A DNA stretch of 39,864 nt from Syntrophobacter sp. SbD2 (GTDB lineage Bacteria; Desulfobacterota; Binatia; UBA9968). The stretch is from positions 1 through 39,864 of the forward strand of contig CAMDBU010000039.1 in the NCBI GenBank assembly GCA_945889495.1, in the 5' to 3' direction. The notes beneath the pieces are model-generated. The model did not search any database. It was not told the origin of the DNA and worked only from the letters and a program-made list of their open reading frames with translations. Made by a program: the position numbers and the translations under genes. Shown piece by piece: positions 28,059 to 35,497 of the stretch (the first letter of the stretch is position 1; each line of letters opens with the position of its first letter).

Positions 28059-28553
28059 CTAAATTCTCAACTCAACTAGTCTTCCACTAATCCTATCACC
28101 GTCGAGGTTGAGTCTGCATACCGAGACCGGCAACTTGAATCTCCTCGGCCCGGCGCTGCCGGGATTCAAAAATATCACCTCATCCCGCTTCAGGATACTC
28201 GGCTTATGGGAATGGCCGCTGATGACGACTCGAATACCAGCATCACGAGGATCGATTTCTAATTCGTTGACGTTATGGATCACGTAGAACTTGGTACCAT
28301 TGATCTGGAGATTGAGTATGTCCGGCAGCATCTTCGCCCACGGATCGCGGTCGTTGTTGCCGCGGATCGCACACACCGGCGCGATCGAACCGAGCGACTC
28401 CAGCACCGCCGGCTTGCCGATATCGCCGCCGTGGATAATCAGCTCGACGCCCTTCAGCGCTGCCAACGCTTCTGGCCTGACCAGGCCATGGGTGTCGGAG
28501 ATCACGCCGATAATGCCCTTCTTGATCTCGATCGGTTTGCGGTGAACGACCAT
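28059..28553 (-). CDS. YfcE/MJ0936-type metallophosphoesterase
   Basis: The 164-residue product is a small calcineurin-like phosphoesterase. Metal and active-site motifs are ISDTHG (18-23), HGGDIG (41-46), RGNND (64-68), and SGHSHKP with NPGSAGPRR in the C-terminal half, the standard order for YfcE-type phosphodiesterases. Family members hydrolyse phosphodiesters such as bis-p-nitrophenyl phosphate in vitro; the natural substrate is generally unknown. The pyr promoter begins 12 bases downstream of its stop. The start codon's ribosome site is weak. Confidence 0.9.
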   Translation of the reverse strand: MVVHRKPIEIKKGIIGVISDTHGLVRPEALAALKGVELIIHGGDIGKPAVLESLGSIAPVCAIRGNNDRDPWAKMLPDILNLQINGTKFYVIHNVNELEIDPRDAGIRVVISGHSHKPSILKRDEVIFLNPGSAGPRRFKLPVSVCRLNLDGDRISGRLVELRI

Positions 28554-28635
28554 TACCAGCTTGATTTAGCTTGATTCCACCTCGCGCGCAATTCTATATT
28601 GGTCCTGCGACAAGGGAGCGGTAAGAATTCGGATT

Positions 28636-28692
28636 ATCTCCCGCAAAGCATGTCCTGAGCGCAGTCGAAGGGGCGCTAAGGCGCAAAGGGTA
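28636..28692. repeat. CTCCCGCAAAG repeat interrupted by a CCTGAGC..GTCGAAGG insert
   Basis: CTCCCGCAAAG at about 28638-28648 is followed by CATGTCCTGAGCGCAGTCGAAG, and then by GGCGCTAAGGCGCAAAGG. Removing the middle restores the CTCCCGCAAAGGCGC..AAAGG pattern seen at 27253, so the middle looks like an insertion into the older repeat. Confidence 0.65.
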
Positions 28693-28742
28693 ATCGGAAA
28701 ATAAATAAACCCGCGTCACCCAGAAATTTGGCCGGAGGCTCT

Positions 28743-29246
28743 ATGTTTCCTCATCTACAAACTTTTAACTTACAAAAATGGATCGACGACAACCGTGGCG
28801 ATTGGGGCCAGCGCCGGGTGATTTGGCAGGACTCGGACTTTATCGCGTTCGTCACGCGCGGGCCGAACCGGCGCAAGGATTATCATATCAATCCCGGCGA
28901 CGAGATATTTTATCAGTTGGAAGGTGAGCTTAACTTGCACTACTTGAAGGATGACAAGCATGAGCTGGCGGTGCTCAAGGCCGGCGATATCTTTCTCATG
29001 CCGAAGAACACGCCGCACTCACCGCGCCGCGCCGACGGCTCATGGACCTATGTGGTGGAGAAGACCCGGTCAAAGGAAGAGACCGACCGGTTTATCTGGC
29101 CCTGCGAGAAGTGCGGCACCAATCTTTACGCCACCGACGTCCGTTTCGACGATCCCGGCGACGCGGTCAACAAAGCCACCGCGGCGCTCAAAGCCGATCC
29201 GAAACTGGCGACCTGCAAGAAATGCGGGGCGGTGCTTGAGTTGTGA
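28743..29246 (+). CDS. nbaC: 3-hydroxyanthranilate 3,4-dioxygenase
   Basis: The 167-residue cupin enzyme opens the ring of 3-hydroxyanthranilate to 2-amino-3-carboxymuconate semialdehyde, a step in tryptophan breakdown via kynurenine and in nitrobenzoate breakdown. Iron ligands are H48, E54 (in DYHINPGDEIFYQLEG) and H92 (in PKNTPHSPRR). Bacterial enzymes also have a rubredoxin-like Cys pair set, seen here as CEKC (121-124) and CKKC (158-161). ATG 28743 is chosen because GCCGGAGG precedes it. No other kynurenine-pathway gene is adjacent, though two amidohydrolases in this window are in the superfamily of the next enzyme (ACMSD). Confidence 0.92.
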   Translation: MFPHLQTFNLQKWIDDNRGDWGQRRVIWQDSDFIAFVTRGPNRRKDYHINPGDEIFYQLEGELNLHYLKDDKHELAVLKAGDIFLMPKNTPHSPRRADGSWTYVVEKTRSKEETDRFIWPCEKCGTNLYATDVRFDDPGDAVNKATAALKADPKLATCKKCGAVLEL

Positions 29247-29307
29247 GTTTCAACCTCAGCGAGTGCAGCTGATTCACTTACTACGCGTTGAAGCAATGCG
29301 AAGATTC

Positions 29308-29417
29308 GTCATGCCGGGCCTTCGACCAGGCTCAGGATAGACTCCAGGCCGGCATCCATCTTCACTCTCGCGCGACTCCCAAGAAGCCCTGGATTCCGGC
29401 CTGCGCCGGAATGACGG
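29308..29417. repeat. palindromic repeat pair with nested CTTCGACCAGGCTCAGG insert
   Basis: The pair runs from CGTCATGCCGG through CTCCAGGCCGGCATCC to GGATTCCGGCCTGCGCCGGAATGACGG and is related to 991-1075 in opposite arrangement. Between its first CCGG and the CTCCAGG lies GGCCTTCGACCAGGCTCAGGATAG, a copy of the short CCTGAGC-n-TCGAAGG sequence. Confidence 0.7.
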
Positions 29418-29442
29418 AATAATGAGTAGCTCAGTATTCCAA

Positions 29443-29470
29443 ACTTTGCGCCTTTGCCCCTTTGCGGGAG
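29443..29470. repeat. half CTTTGCGCCTTTGC..GCGGGAG repeat
   Basis: ACTTTGCGCCTTTGCCCCTT followed by TGCGGGAG is the right arm of the 16266-16342 hairpin family, 11 bases downstream of the molybdenum-hydroxylase stop. Confidence 0.65.
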
Positions 29471-29480
29471 AATTATCCGA

Positions 29481-31775
29481 TTATCCCTTCGCCTGAATCG
29501 CCCGCCAAATTTTCGGCGGCGTCAGCGGCAGGTCTTGTATGCGCACGCCGACGGCGCGCGACACCGCGTTGGCGATGGCCGAGGCCACTGGCAGTAAGCC
29601 GCCCTCACCTATCCCTTTAGATCCGAACGGACCCGGGCCGTTGCCGTTTTCAATTAGAATTGTGTGCAAGCCCGCCGGCAGGTCCTGGAACGTCGGCACC
29701 CGGTAGTCGACCATGTTGCCGTTGAGCAGCTGGCCGTCTTCGTAGATCATCTCTTCCATCAGCGTGTGGCCGATGCCGAACATCACCGCGCCTTCGTCCT
29801 GACCGACGCACTGCTCGGGGTTGATCGCCTTGCCGGCGTCGCAGGCCGACACGTAATTGAGCAATTCCACCCGCCCTGTTTCCGGATCGACTTCGACCTC
29901 GGCGCCGCCCCAACCGACTTCCCAAAATGTCGTCGTCGAGCCAAGCACGGCTTTGGCGCTGCGTTTGTCTTTGTAGAGACCTTTGCCGATGATTTCTCCA
30001 GCTTTGCTGCCGAAAAAATCGACGATCACTTTGCTAAACGACAAGCTCTGCCCGGACTGGGTGCAGACCTGGCCGTCTTTCAATGTCAGCGTGTCGGCTT
30101 TTTCTTTCAATACTTTCGCCGCGCATTGGAGCAATTGCTTCTTCGCATCCTGCGAAGCGCGCTGCACCGCCGTGCCCATGACCACGGTCGAGCTGCTGGC
30201 GCTGGTGGAAATGTCATAGGGCGTGACATCGGTGTCCAACTGGGCGACGCCGATCTGATCCATCGGCATGGCCAACTCTTCGGCGACGATCTGGCTCAGC
30301 GCCGTGCGCGGCCCCTGACCGGCTTCGACCGTGCCGGTGAGCAGCATGACGCTGCCGTCGGACGACATCTTCACCGTGGCGCCGGCGACTTTATACGTGC
30401 CGCCGGCGTCCTTGATGCAACAGCTGAGCCCCTTGGCGCGATTGGGCTTATCGCTTTTCTCGGTCCACTTGATGGCGTCGGCGACCTTGCGCAGCCCCTC
30501 TTCCAAGTCGCAATCCACCGGCGTGTCGCCTTTGGTATACAAGTCGCCCTTCTTGAGCAGGTTCTTGACGCGAAACTCCAATGGGTCGAGGCCCAATCGG
30601 TCGGCGATCATATCCATCTGCGACTCGTAGGCCCAGGTCACTTGCAAGGCGCCGAAGCCGCGGAAGGCGCCCGCCGGCACGGTGTTGCTGTAAACACCGT
30701 GAGCTTCTACTTTGGCGTAGGGAATTTTGTACGGTCCCAAGGCCCGGTAGCCGGCCTTTTGCGTCACTCGCGGCCCGGCGTCAGCATAGGCGCCGGTGTC
30801 CATGTAGACTTGGCAGTCGCGCGCGATCAGTTTGCCGTCCTTGGTCACGCCGGTTTTCACCGTCACCCGCGCCGGATGGCGCGTCACGGTCTTGAAGCTC
30901 TCGTTGATCGACAGTTGCAACTTCACCGGCCGCCGGGTCATCCACGACAAAGCCGCGGAGATCGGCTCGGCTTTGACATAAAGCTTGCCGCCGTAACCGC
31001 CGCCGACATAGGGCACGATGACACGGATACGGTTGCACGGCAGTTTGAAGATTCCCGACAGATGATCGCGCAAGGTGAACGGGTCTTGGCAAGACGCCCA
31101 CACGGTAAGCTTCTCGCCGTCGTAGTAAGCGACGTTGTTGTGCGCTTCAAGCGAGAAGTGCTGGACCTTTTGAAAACGAAAGGTGTCCTCGAAAATATGA
31201 TCGGCCTTGGCGAAACCTTTTTCCGCTTCTTCGCGGGCGAAGGTCAAGTAATAGCAAATATTGCTGCCGCTAAAGCGCTCCGGCGCGCCATAGGTCGAAC
31301 CGCGCAACTCGGCGCGCGCCACCCCGCCCTCATGCACTTGCACTGCGCCGGGGGCCAATGCTTCTTCGAGGTTGGTGACCTTGGGCAGCTCGTCGTATTC
31401 GACTTCGAATAGCTCCAGCGCCGCCTCGGCGATCTCCGGCGTATCGGCCAACACCGCCGCCACCGGATCACCAACGTAACGGACTTTGTCAGTGGCGACG
31501 ATGGACTGGTCTTTATAGGTCGCGCCATACTTGAAGTTAAAACCCTGGATGTCGTCGCGCGTCAAGGTCGCGATCACACCCGGCAGTTCTTTAACTTTCG
31601 AGGCGTCTACTTTGACCAGACGCGCATGGGCCACCGGGCTGCGCAGTATTCGCGCATGGGCCATGCCCGGGAGCTGGATATCGCTGGTGTAGATCGCCTT
31701 GCCGCTAACCTTTTCGACGGCGTCGACGCGGCGCGCGTTGGTGCCGACGACTTTTAGATCTTGAATGGTCTTCAT
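29481..31775 (-). CDS. molybdopterin-binding large subunit of the xanthine dehydrogenase family
   Basis: The 764-residue subunit carries the molybdenum cofactor in xanthine dehydrogenase, aldehyde oxidase and 4-hydroxybenzoyl-CoA reductase type enzymes, which hydroxylate or dehydroxylate a carbon using water. Motifs are RRVDAVEKVSGKAIYTSDI near the start, VPYVGGGYGGKLYVKAE, GAFRGFGALQVTWAYESQMD, and a GAxxGQGPRTALSQI-like stretch (VEAGQGPRTALS). The catalytic Glu lies in GSKGIGEGGLLPVASAIANA. ATG 31775 is chosen over an upstream start that would be in the terminator hairpin. Neither the FeS nor the FAD subunit gene lies next to it, so its electron partners must be elsewhere. The substrate is unknown. 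Confidence 0.9.
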   Translation of the reverse strand: MKTIQDLKVVGTNARRVDAVEKVSGKAIYTSDIQLPGMAHARILRSPVAHARLVKVDASKVKELPGVIATLTRDDIQGFNFKYGATYKDQSIVATDKVRYVGDPVAAVLADTPEIAEAALELFEVEYDELPKVTNLEEALAPGAVQVHEGGVARAELRGSTYGAPERFSGSNICYYLTFAREEAEKGFAKADHIFEDTFRFQKVQHFSLEAHNNVAYYDGEKLTVWASCQDPFTLRDHLSGIFKLPCNRIRVIVPYVGGGYGGKLYVKAEPISAALSWMTRRPVKLQLSINESFKTVTRHPARVTVKTGVTKDGKLIARDCQVYMDTGAYADAGPRVTQKAGYRALGPYKIPYAKVEAHGVYSNTVPAGAFRGFGALQVTWAYESQMDMIADRLGLDPLEFRVKNLLKKGDLYTKGDTPVDCDLEEGLRKVADAIKWTEKSDKPNRAKGLSCCIKDAGGTYKVAGATVKMSSDGSVMLLTGTVEAGQGPRTALSQIVAEELAMPMDQIGVAQLDTDVTPYDISTSASSSTVVMGTAVQRASQDAKKQLLQCAAKVLKEKADTLTLKDGQVCTQSGQSLSFSKVIVDFFGSKAGEIIGKGLYKDKRSAKAVLGSTTTFWEVGWGGAEVEVDPETGRVELLNYVSACDAGKAINPEQCVGQDEGAVMFGIGHTLMEEMIYEDGQLLNGNMVDYRVPTFQDLPAGLHTILIENGNGPGPFGSKGIGEGGLLPVASAIANAVSRAVGVRIQDLPLTPPKIWRAIQAKG

Positions 31776-31792
31776 GATATGAGCCGGAAATG

Positions 31793-31824
31793 AAAAAGGC
31801 CACGGTGATTTTGTCACTGTGGCC
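31793..31824 (-). terminator. intrinsic terminator upstream of the molybdenum-hydroxylase gene
   Basis: On the minus strand GGCCACAGTGA, a 5-base loop and TCACCGTGGCC form an 11-base stem with one mismatch, followed by TTTTT at 31797-31793. It would end transcripts from the 48-residue zinc-ribbon gene at 31948-32094. Confidence 0.75.
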
Positions 31825-31865
31825 GAAAGCCTTAGTTATGAATTGCTGAAAAGACTCGGTCGGAG

Positions 31866-31940
31866 TCCTTCGACAAGCTCAGGACGAACGGAGTGGCAGT
31901 CGCGCGAGTTCATCCGTTCATGCTGAGCTGATCGAAGCGG
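31866..31940. repeat. inverted pair of CTTCGACAAGCTCAGGACGAACGG
   Basis: CCTTCGACAAGCTCAGGACGAACGG at about 31867-31891 pairs with CCGTTCATGCTGAGCTGATCGAAG at about 31915-31938, giving a long hairpin. It lies downstream of the zinc-ribbon gene, before the terminator at 31793-31824. Confidence 0.7.
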
Positions 31941-31947
31941 ATTCCGG

Positions 31948-32094
31948 CTACTTACGAATCTTCGGACTGTCTTTTTCCGGGAAATATTTATCGCAAAAGG
32001 GACAATGAAAGTTCATTCCCGATCCCAGCATATGCGGGTTGACGACGAAAATTTTCTTACAATCTGGACAAGTGATTTCTACGGCCTGACCCAT
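31948..32094 (-). CDS. 48-residue zinc-ribbon protein
   Basis: The frame reads MGQAVEITCPDCKKIFVVNP, then HMLGSGMNFHCPFCDKYF, ending with a basic tail. Two CPxC knuckles (C9-C12 and C31-C34) make a classic zinc ribbon. AGGGAG lies about eight bases before the ATG at 32094. It is too short for most gene callers but has a start, ribosome site, intact motif and a terminator downstream. It sits between the UbiD gene and the molybdenum-hydroxylase subunit, all on one strand, so a role in regulating or assembling that neighbourhood is possible. No family assignment is certain. Confidence 0.7.
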   Translation of the reverse strand: MGQAVEITCPDCKKIFVVNPHMLGSGMNFHCPFCDKYFPEKDSPKIRK

Positions 32095-32107
32095 GGTTAA
32101 CTCTCCC

Positions 32108-32172
32108 TATTTTGGATTTTGAATTTGCGATACTTCGACTTCGCTCAGTACAGGTTTTGGATTGTCGGATCG
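32108..32172. repeat. TTTTGGATTTTG-type repeat with embedded CTTCGACTTCGCTCAGTACAGG
   Basis: This is homologous to 828-895. TTTTGGATTTTGAATTTGCGAT is followed by ACTTCGACTTCGCTCAGTACAGG and then TTTTGGATTGTCGGATCGG. The middle is a variant of the CCTGAGC-n-GTCGAAGG sequence. Confidence 0.6.
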
Positions 32173-32213
32173 GATCAACTCGCGATTGCCGCAGTGCGAG
32201 CATTTAGCTTTTG

Positions 32214-32306
32214 TGTCCTTTGCGTTCTTTGCGGCCAATCCCTGATCCAGTCGGGGCCGGAATTACCGGCCCCGACTTTGTGACCTTTGTGCTCTTTGTG
32301 GTTAAA
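32214..32306. repeat. TTTGCGTTCTTTGCGG repeat with perfect GTCGGGGCCGG hairpin
   Basis: The outer arms CCTTTGCGTTCTTTGCGG and CCTTTGTGCTCTTTGTGG are direct copies flanking a perfect 11-base palindrome: GTCGGGGCCGG (32250-32260), AATTA, CCGGCCCCGAC (32266-32276). It lies about 40 bases downstream of the ubiD stop. No T-tract follows the hairpin on the minus strand. Confidence 0.6.
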
Positions 32307-32318
32307 TCTCCGAATCCC

Positions 32319-33764
32319 TTAAGCCCAGTAGGTCGTGCGGTCCATCGGGATATGCTGCAACACTTCGCCGGGCACGTAGTCTTCCAACTTGATCCGCGCC
32401 ATCGCCTCGTCGGGGCATTTCGACACCGGCGAGAACGGCCGGTCGGTCGGTTTGGTTGCATCGACGATCATTCCTGAAGTCTTGATCTCGTCGCGCAGCG
32501 ACGGGTCCAAGAAGTTGCCGCGGAACAGCGGCTTCAAGATATTCACTTGAAGATGCGGCTGCACCCGCGTCGCGATCGCCCAGAGAATGTCGGTGGGATT
32601 GAACACGTCGATGTCGTCGTCGAAGACGAAAACATTCTTGGTGTGGTCGAAGGTCAAAGCAGCGGCGGCGGCGCGGCCCGGATCGCCTTCGGATAATTTC
32701 TTCATCGAGATAAAAACATTATAGTGCGCGTGGCGGCCTTGCTTACACACCGCGGTGACGCCGGGAACGGCTTCGCGGCAGCGCCGCAAGTAGGCGCCTT
32801 CGCGCGGCAGATCCATCCATGGCTTGTCGCCTTCCGGCGTGATCACCGACTGGTACATGGCGCCGTTACGATAATTGATGGCGCGTACTTCGTACTCCAC
32901 GCAGGTGGTGTAACGTTGCGGTCCGAGGTAGCCCGGCGCTTCGCCAAACGGACCTTCCACCACCCGGCCGCCGGGTTTCAACACGCCTTCGATCACGACC
33001 TCGGCATCGGCCGGAATCAACAGATCGTCGCCAAACGTCTCTGAAGCCACCAAGCGCAACGGTTCGCCGAGATAACCGCCAATCACATCGTATTCGCTGA
33101 CCTGAAACGGCCCGCTATAACAAGCGCCCATATGGAACGCCGGATGATGGCCAAGCACCGTCGCCACCGGCATTTCCATGTTGTTATCTTCGTAGTCTTT
33201 GAAAATTTTCCATAGATGGCGCGGCGAAGCGTAAAGCGCGGTGGAGTTCTTCGACTTCACTTCCATGCGATGGTAGGACAAATTGTAGATGCCTGACGTG
33301 CGATCCTTGGTGACGGTCGACAAAACGATATACGGTCCGCCGTCCATCTCATGATGACGCATGATCGGAATCTCGTAGAGGTCGACTTTATCGCCGACCA
33401 TGGTGTTCTGTTTGACCGGCGCGTCCTTGCGGCTGATGATCGTCGGCGGCACCCGATGCTCTTCCATCTCAAGGCACTTATCGGCCATCTCGGGACGCGT
33501 GGAGTTGCGCGGCATGCCCAGGGCGATCTGGGTTTTGCCCTGGGAGATTTCGCAGTTCATGGTCAGCTTGATCGGGCCAACTTTGCCATTCAAGTTGAGC
33601 GGGTTGTCGAAAATAATGATCGGAAAGCGCTTCTGCGCGCCGAGATGTTTGATGATCGCGGTCACGTCGTAGTTCGCCGGGTTAACTTCCTTGGTGATAT
33701 GAATCACCTCGCCCGGCAGTTGCCGCTCACAATCGGCAATAAATGTCCGTAAATCCTTCGCCAT
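32319..33764 (-). CDS. UbiD-family decarboxylase
   Basis: The 481-residue product belongs to the UbiD family, which uses prenylated FMN to decarboxylate or carboxylate unsaturated and aromatic acids. The conserved Arg is likely R166 in GIYNLSYHRMEV. The acidic residues are E259 in VVIEGVL and E275 in EGPFGEAPGYLGPQR, which fits the known Arg-Glu-Glu/Asp triad. The N-terminus is typical of the many UbiD paralogues of uncultured bacteria. No ubiX gene, which would supply the cofactor, is in the window. GAGGAGG precedes ATG 33764. Substrate unknown; involvement in aromatic breakdown is inferred from nearby dioxygenase and molybdenum-hydroxylase genes. Confidence 0.9.
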   Translation of the reverse strand: MAKDLRTFIADCERQLPGEVIHITKEVNPANYDVTAIIKHLGAQKRFPIIIFDNPLNLNGKVGPIKLTMNCEISQGKTQIALGMPRNSTRPEMADKCLEMEEHRVPPTIISRKDAPVKQNTMVGDKVDLYEIPIMRHHEMDGGPYIVLSTVTKDRTSGIYNLSYHRMEVKSKNSTALYASPRHLWKIFKDYEDNNMEMPVATVLGHHPAFHMGACYSGPFQVSEYDVIGGYLGEPLRLVASETFGDDLLIPADAEVVIEGVLKPGGRVVEGPFGEAPGYLGPQRYTTCVEYEVRAINYRNGAMYQSVITPEGDKPWMDLPREGAYLRRCREAVPGVTAVCKQGRHAHYNVFISMKKLSEGDPGRAAAAALTFDHTKNVFVFDDDIDVFNPTDILWAIATRVQPHLQVNILKPLFRGNFLDPSLRDEIKTSGMIVDATKPTDRPFSPVSKCPDEAMARIKLEDYVPGEVLQHIPMDRTTYWA

Positions 33765-33804
33765 GTAGGCCTCCTCACTAAGTTATGAAATTATTTATGC
33801 AAAA

Positions 33805-33833
33805 GATTTATCGGATGGCCCCGGCATTGTCAA
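33805..33833 (-). promoter_or_regulatory. possible promoter for ubiD-family gene
   Basis: TTGACA (33833-33828) with a 17-base spacer and TAAATC (33810-33805), a weak -10 with three of six matches. It is 41 bases upstream of the start codon. Found by eye. Confidence 0.35.
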
Positions 33834-33880
33834 ATCTTGGGGCCTATGGCGAGCGCCACGGCGAGAGTTAGTTTGGCCGA

Positions 33881-34408
33881 CTAATTACAGCCCGCGCGCA
33901 AAATATAGTGAGGATTTTGTGGATGCCAGATCATCGCGGTGTCGGCGATGTCATGGGCCACAGTTTCACGCAAGTTTTTCGCCGCCTGCCAAGCGCGCTC
34001 GTCCCAATCCGGCTGCCGTTCGGGAAATCGATCGATGGCTGGCTGTCCAAGGAGAGTCAATAACCAGCGTGAGCCGTTGATCAGCTGGCCATCGGCGAAC
34101 TTACCGGAAAGCCGCCGCTCGACGGCAACCGCGATGCGATAGATCGGCAGAATATCCTGGACGCGCACCGGCAAGGTGCAAAAGCTGCGCTTCGCCGACT
34201 CGAAAGTTACCCGATAGCTAGGACTAATAGTCGCATGGCCGGTCCAGATCCACTCAAGCTCGCGCTCCAGCGATCGGCAGATCTCCAGCTCGCGCCCGGC
34301 AAAACGCGGCGCGCAGTCGAGATTGCGGGAATAAAGCGAGTCAGCCGCTGCCGGCGCGGCGAAGCATAGCAGCACCATCGTCAGGCAAGCGAATGCGCGG
34401 ATCGCCAT
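33881..34408 (-). CDS. exported protein of unknown function
   Basis: The 175-residue product has a signal peptide (FACLTMVLLCFAAPAAAD, cut near AAA-D). The mature part has four cysteines (in NLDCAPRF, LEICRSLE, RSFCTLP and RAGC) that could form two disulphides. Residues LEREL-EWIWTGHATISPSYR are distinctive but I know no family for them. It lies 12 bases downstream of purU on the same strand, so it is probably co-transcribed, although no functional link is evident. Confidence 0.75.
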   Translation of the reverse strand: MAIRAFACLTMVLLCFAAPAAADSLYSRNLDCAPRFAGRELEICRSLERELEWIWTGHATISPSYRVTFESAKRSFCTLPVRVQDILPIYRIAVAVERRLSGKFADGQLINGSRWLLTLLGQPAIDRFPERQPDWDERAWQAAKNLRETVAHDIADTAMIWHPQNPHYILRAGCN

Positions 34409-34420
34409 CGGATCGCCCCT

Positions 34421-35257
34421 CTATTCGAACACCACCGTGCGATTGCCGTGCAGAAACACCCGCTCGTCGAGCATCAAACGCACGGCGCGCGCCAGGGCGA
34501 TCTTTTCCGCGTCCCGGCCCGCCTGCACCATCGCCGCGGCGGTGTAGGTGTGGTTCACAGGGATGATGTTCTGGGCGATGATCGGTCCGGTGTCGAGATC
34601 GTCGGTGACGATATGGGCGGTGGCGCCGATGATTTTAACGCCGCGCTCATAGGCCTGATGATAGGGCTTGGCGCCGATGAACGCCGGTAGGAACGAATGA
34701 TGAATATTGATCACCCGGTTGCGGTAGTGGGCGACGAAGCTGGGCGTGAGGATGCGCATGTATTTTGCCAGCACCAGATATTCCGGCGCGTAGCCGTCGA
34801 TGACTTCCAGCACCCGGCGCTCATGCTCGGCGCGATCGAGATCCTTGTGGCTGACGCAATGAAACGGAATGCCGAAGGGCTTCACCAGATCGCCCAGGGT
34901 CTCATGGTTGGCCACCACCGCCTTGATCTGCGCCGGCAGCTCGCCGGAGTAATGGCGGATCAACAGATCGCCCAGGCAGTGCGCCTCGGTGGTGGCGAGA
35001 ATGACGATCGGCTGGCGCTCCGCCTCGACCAATTTGACCACCGAATCCGCCGGCAGAATCTGCTGGAGATAGGAAACCACTCGATCCGGTGCGGTCGGCC
35101 CCTCGAAGGCGGTGCGCATGAAGAAATGCTTGGCGTCGAGATCGACGAATTCCTGATTGCTGAGAATGTTGTAACCGGCATTGAACAACACTCCGGTGAT
35201 CTTATGAACCAGCCCCGGCTCATCCGGGCAATCGATGCGTAAAATATGTGGCGGCAC
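34421..35257 (-). CDS. purU: formyltetrahydrofolate deformylase
   Basis: The 278-residue enzyme hydrolyses 10-formyltetrahydrofolate to formate and tetrahydrofolate, supplying formate for PurT or balancing one-carbon units. An N-terminal ACT domain (about 5-80, DEPGLVHKITGVLFNAGYNI) precedes a formyltransferase-fold domain with the catalytic set N184, H186 in RVINIHHSFLPAFIGAKPYH and D222 in DDLDTGPIIAQ. I chose GTG 35257 because PurU proteins begin only a few residues before this block and AGGGAG lies eight bases upstream; the open frame extends 72 codons further without homology. The 240 bases between it and the cyclase gene hold no gene I can see. Confidence 0.92.
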   Translation of the reverse strand: MPPHILRIDCPDEPGLVHKITGVLFNAGYNILSNQEFVDLDAKHFFMRTAFEGPTAPDRVVSYLQQILPADSVVKLVEAERQPIVILATTEAHCLGDLLIRHYSGELPAQIKAVVANHETLGDLVKPFGIPFHCVSHKDLDRAEHERRVLEVIDGYAPEYLVLAKYMRILTPSFVAHYRNRVINIHHSFLPAFIGAKPYHQAYERGVKIIGATAHIVTDDLDTGPIIAQNIIPVNHTYTAAAMVQAGRDAEKIALARAVRLMLDERVFLHGNRTVVFE

Positions 35258-35497
35258 GTGGAACGCTCCCTTGGCGATAATAATATCACGAGAGTATTGC
35301 ACGCTGGGGTTGATAGTTAAACGCCCGCCGCCGAAGCGCGAGTTGATCTCGCGCGCGGTATGAAGCGCGCGCCCGACCGGTCGCCGTCGAACTTCCCGTC
35401 GCGGCCATAGCCGACGGCCGGCAGCGCTTGGCGGGATCGAGACCGGCTCAATCGCCCACCTGAAACCGACCATGGGTAATTTGACCAGAGTGATTCT

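Noticed and set aside
29664-31412. A 582-codon plus-strand open frame over the molybdenum-hydroxylase gene
   Set aside because: Antisense shadow in GC-rich DNA; no domain, and the minus-strand gene has its catalytic motifs intact.
35258-35473. 72-codon N-terminal extension of PurU
   Set aside because: It is outside the family's normal length, lacks homology and is rich in Arg and Gly; the GTG at 35257 has a ribosome site.
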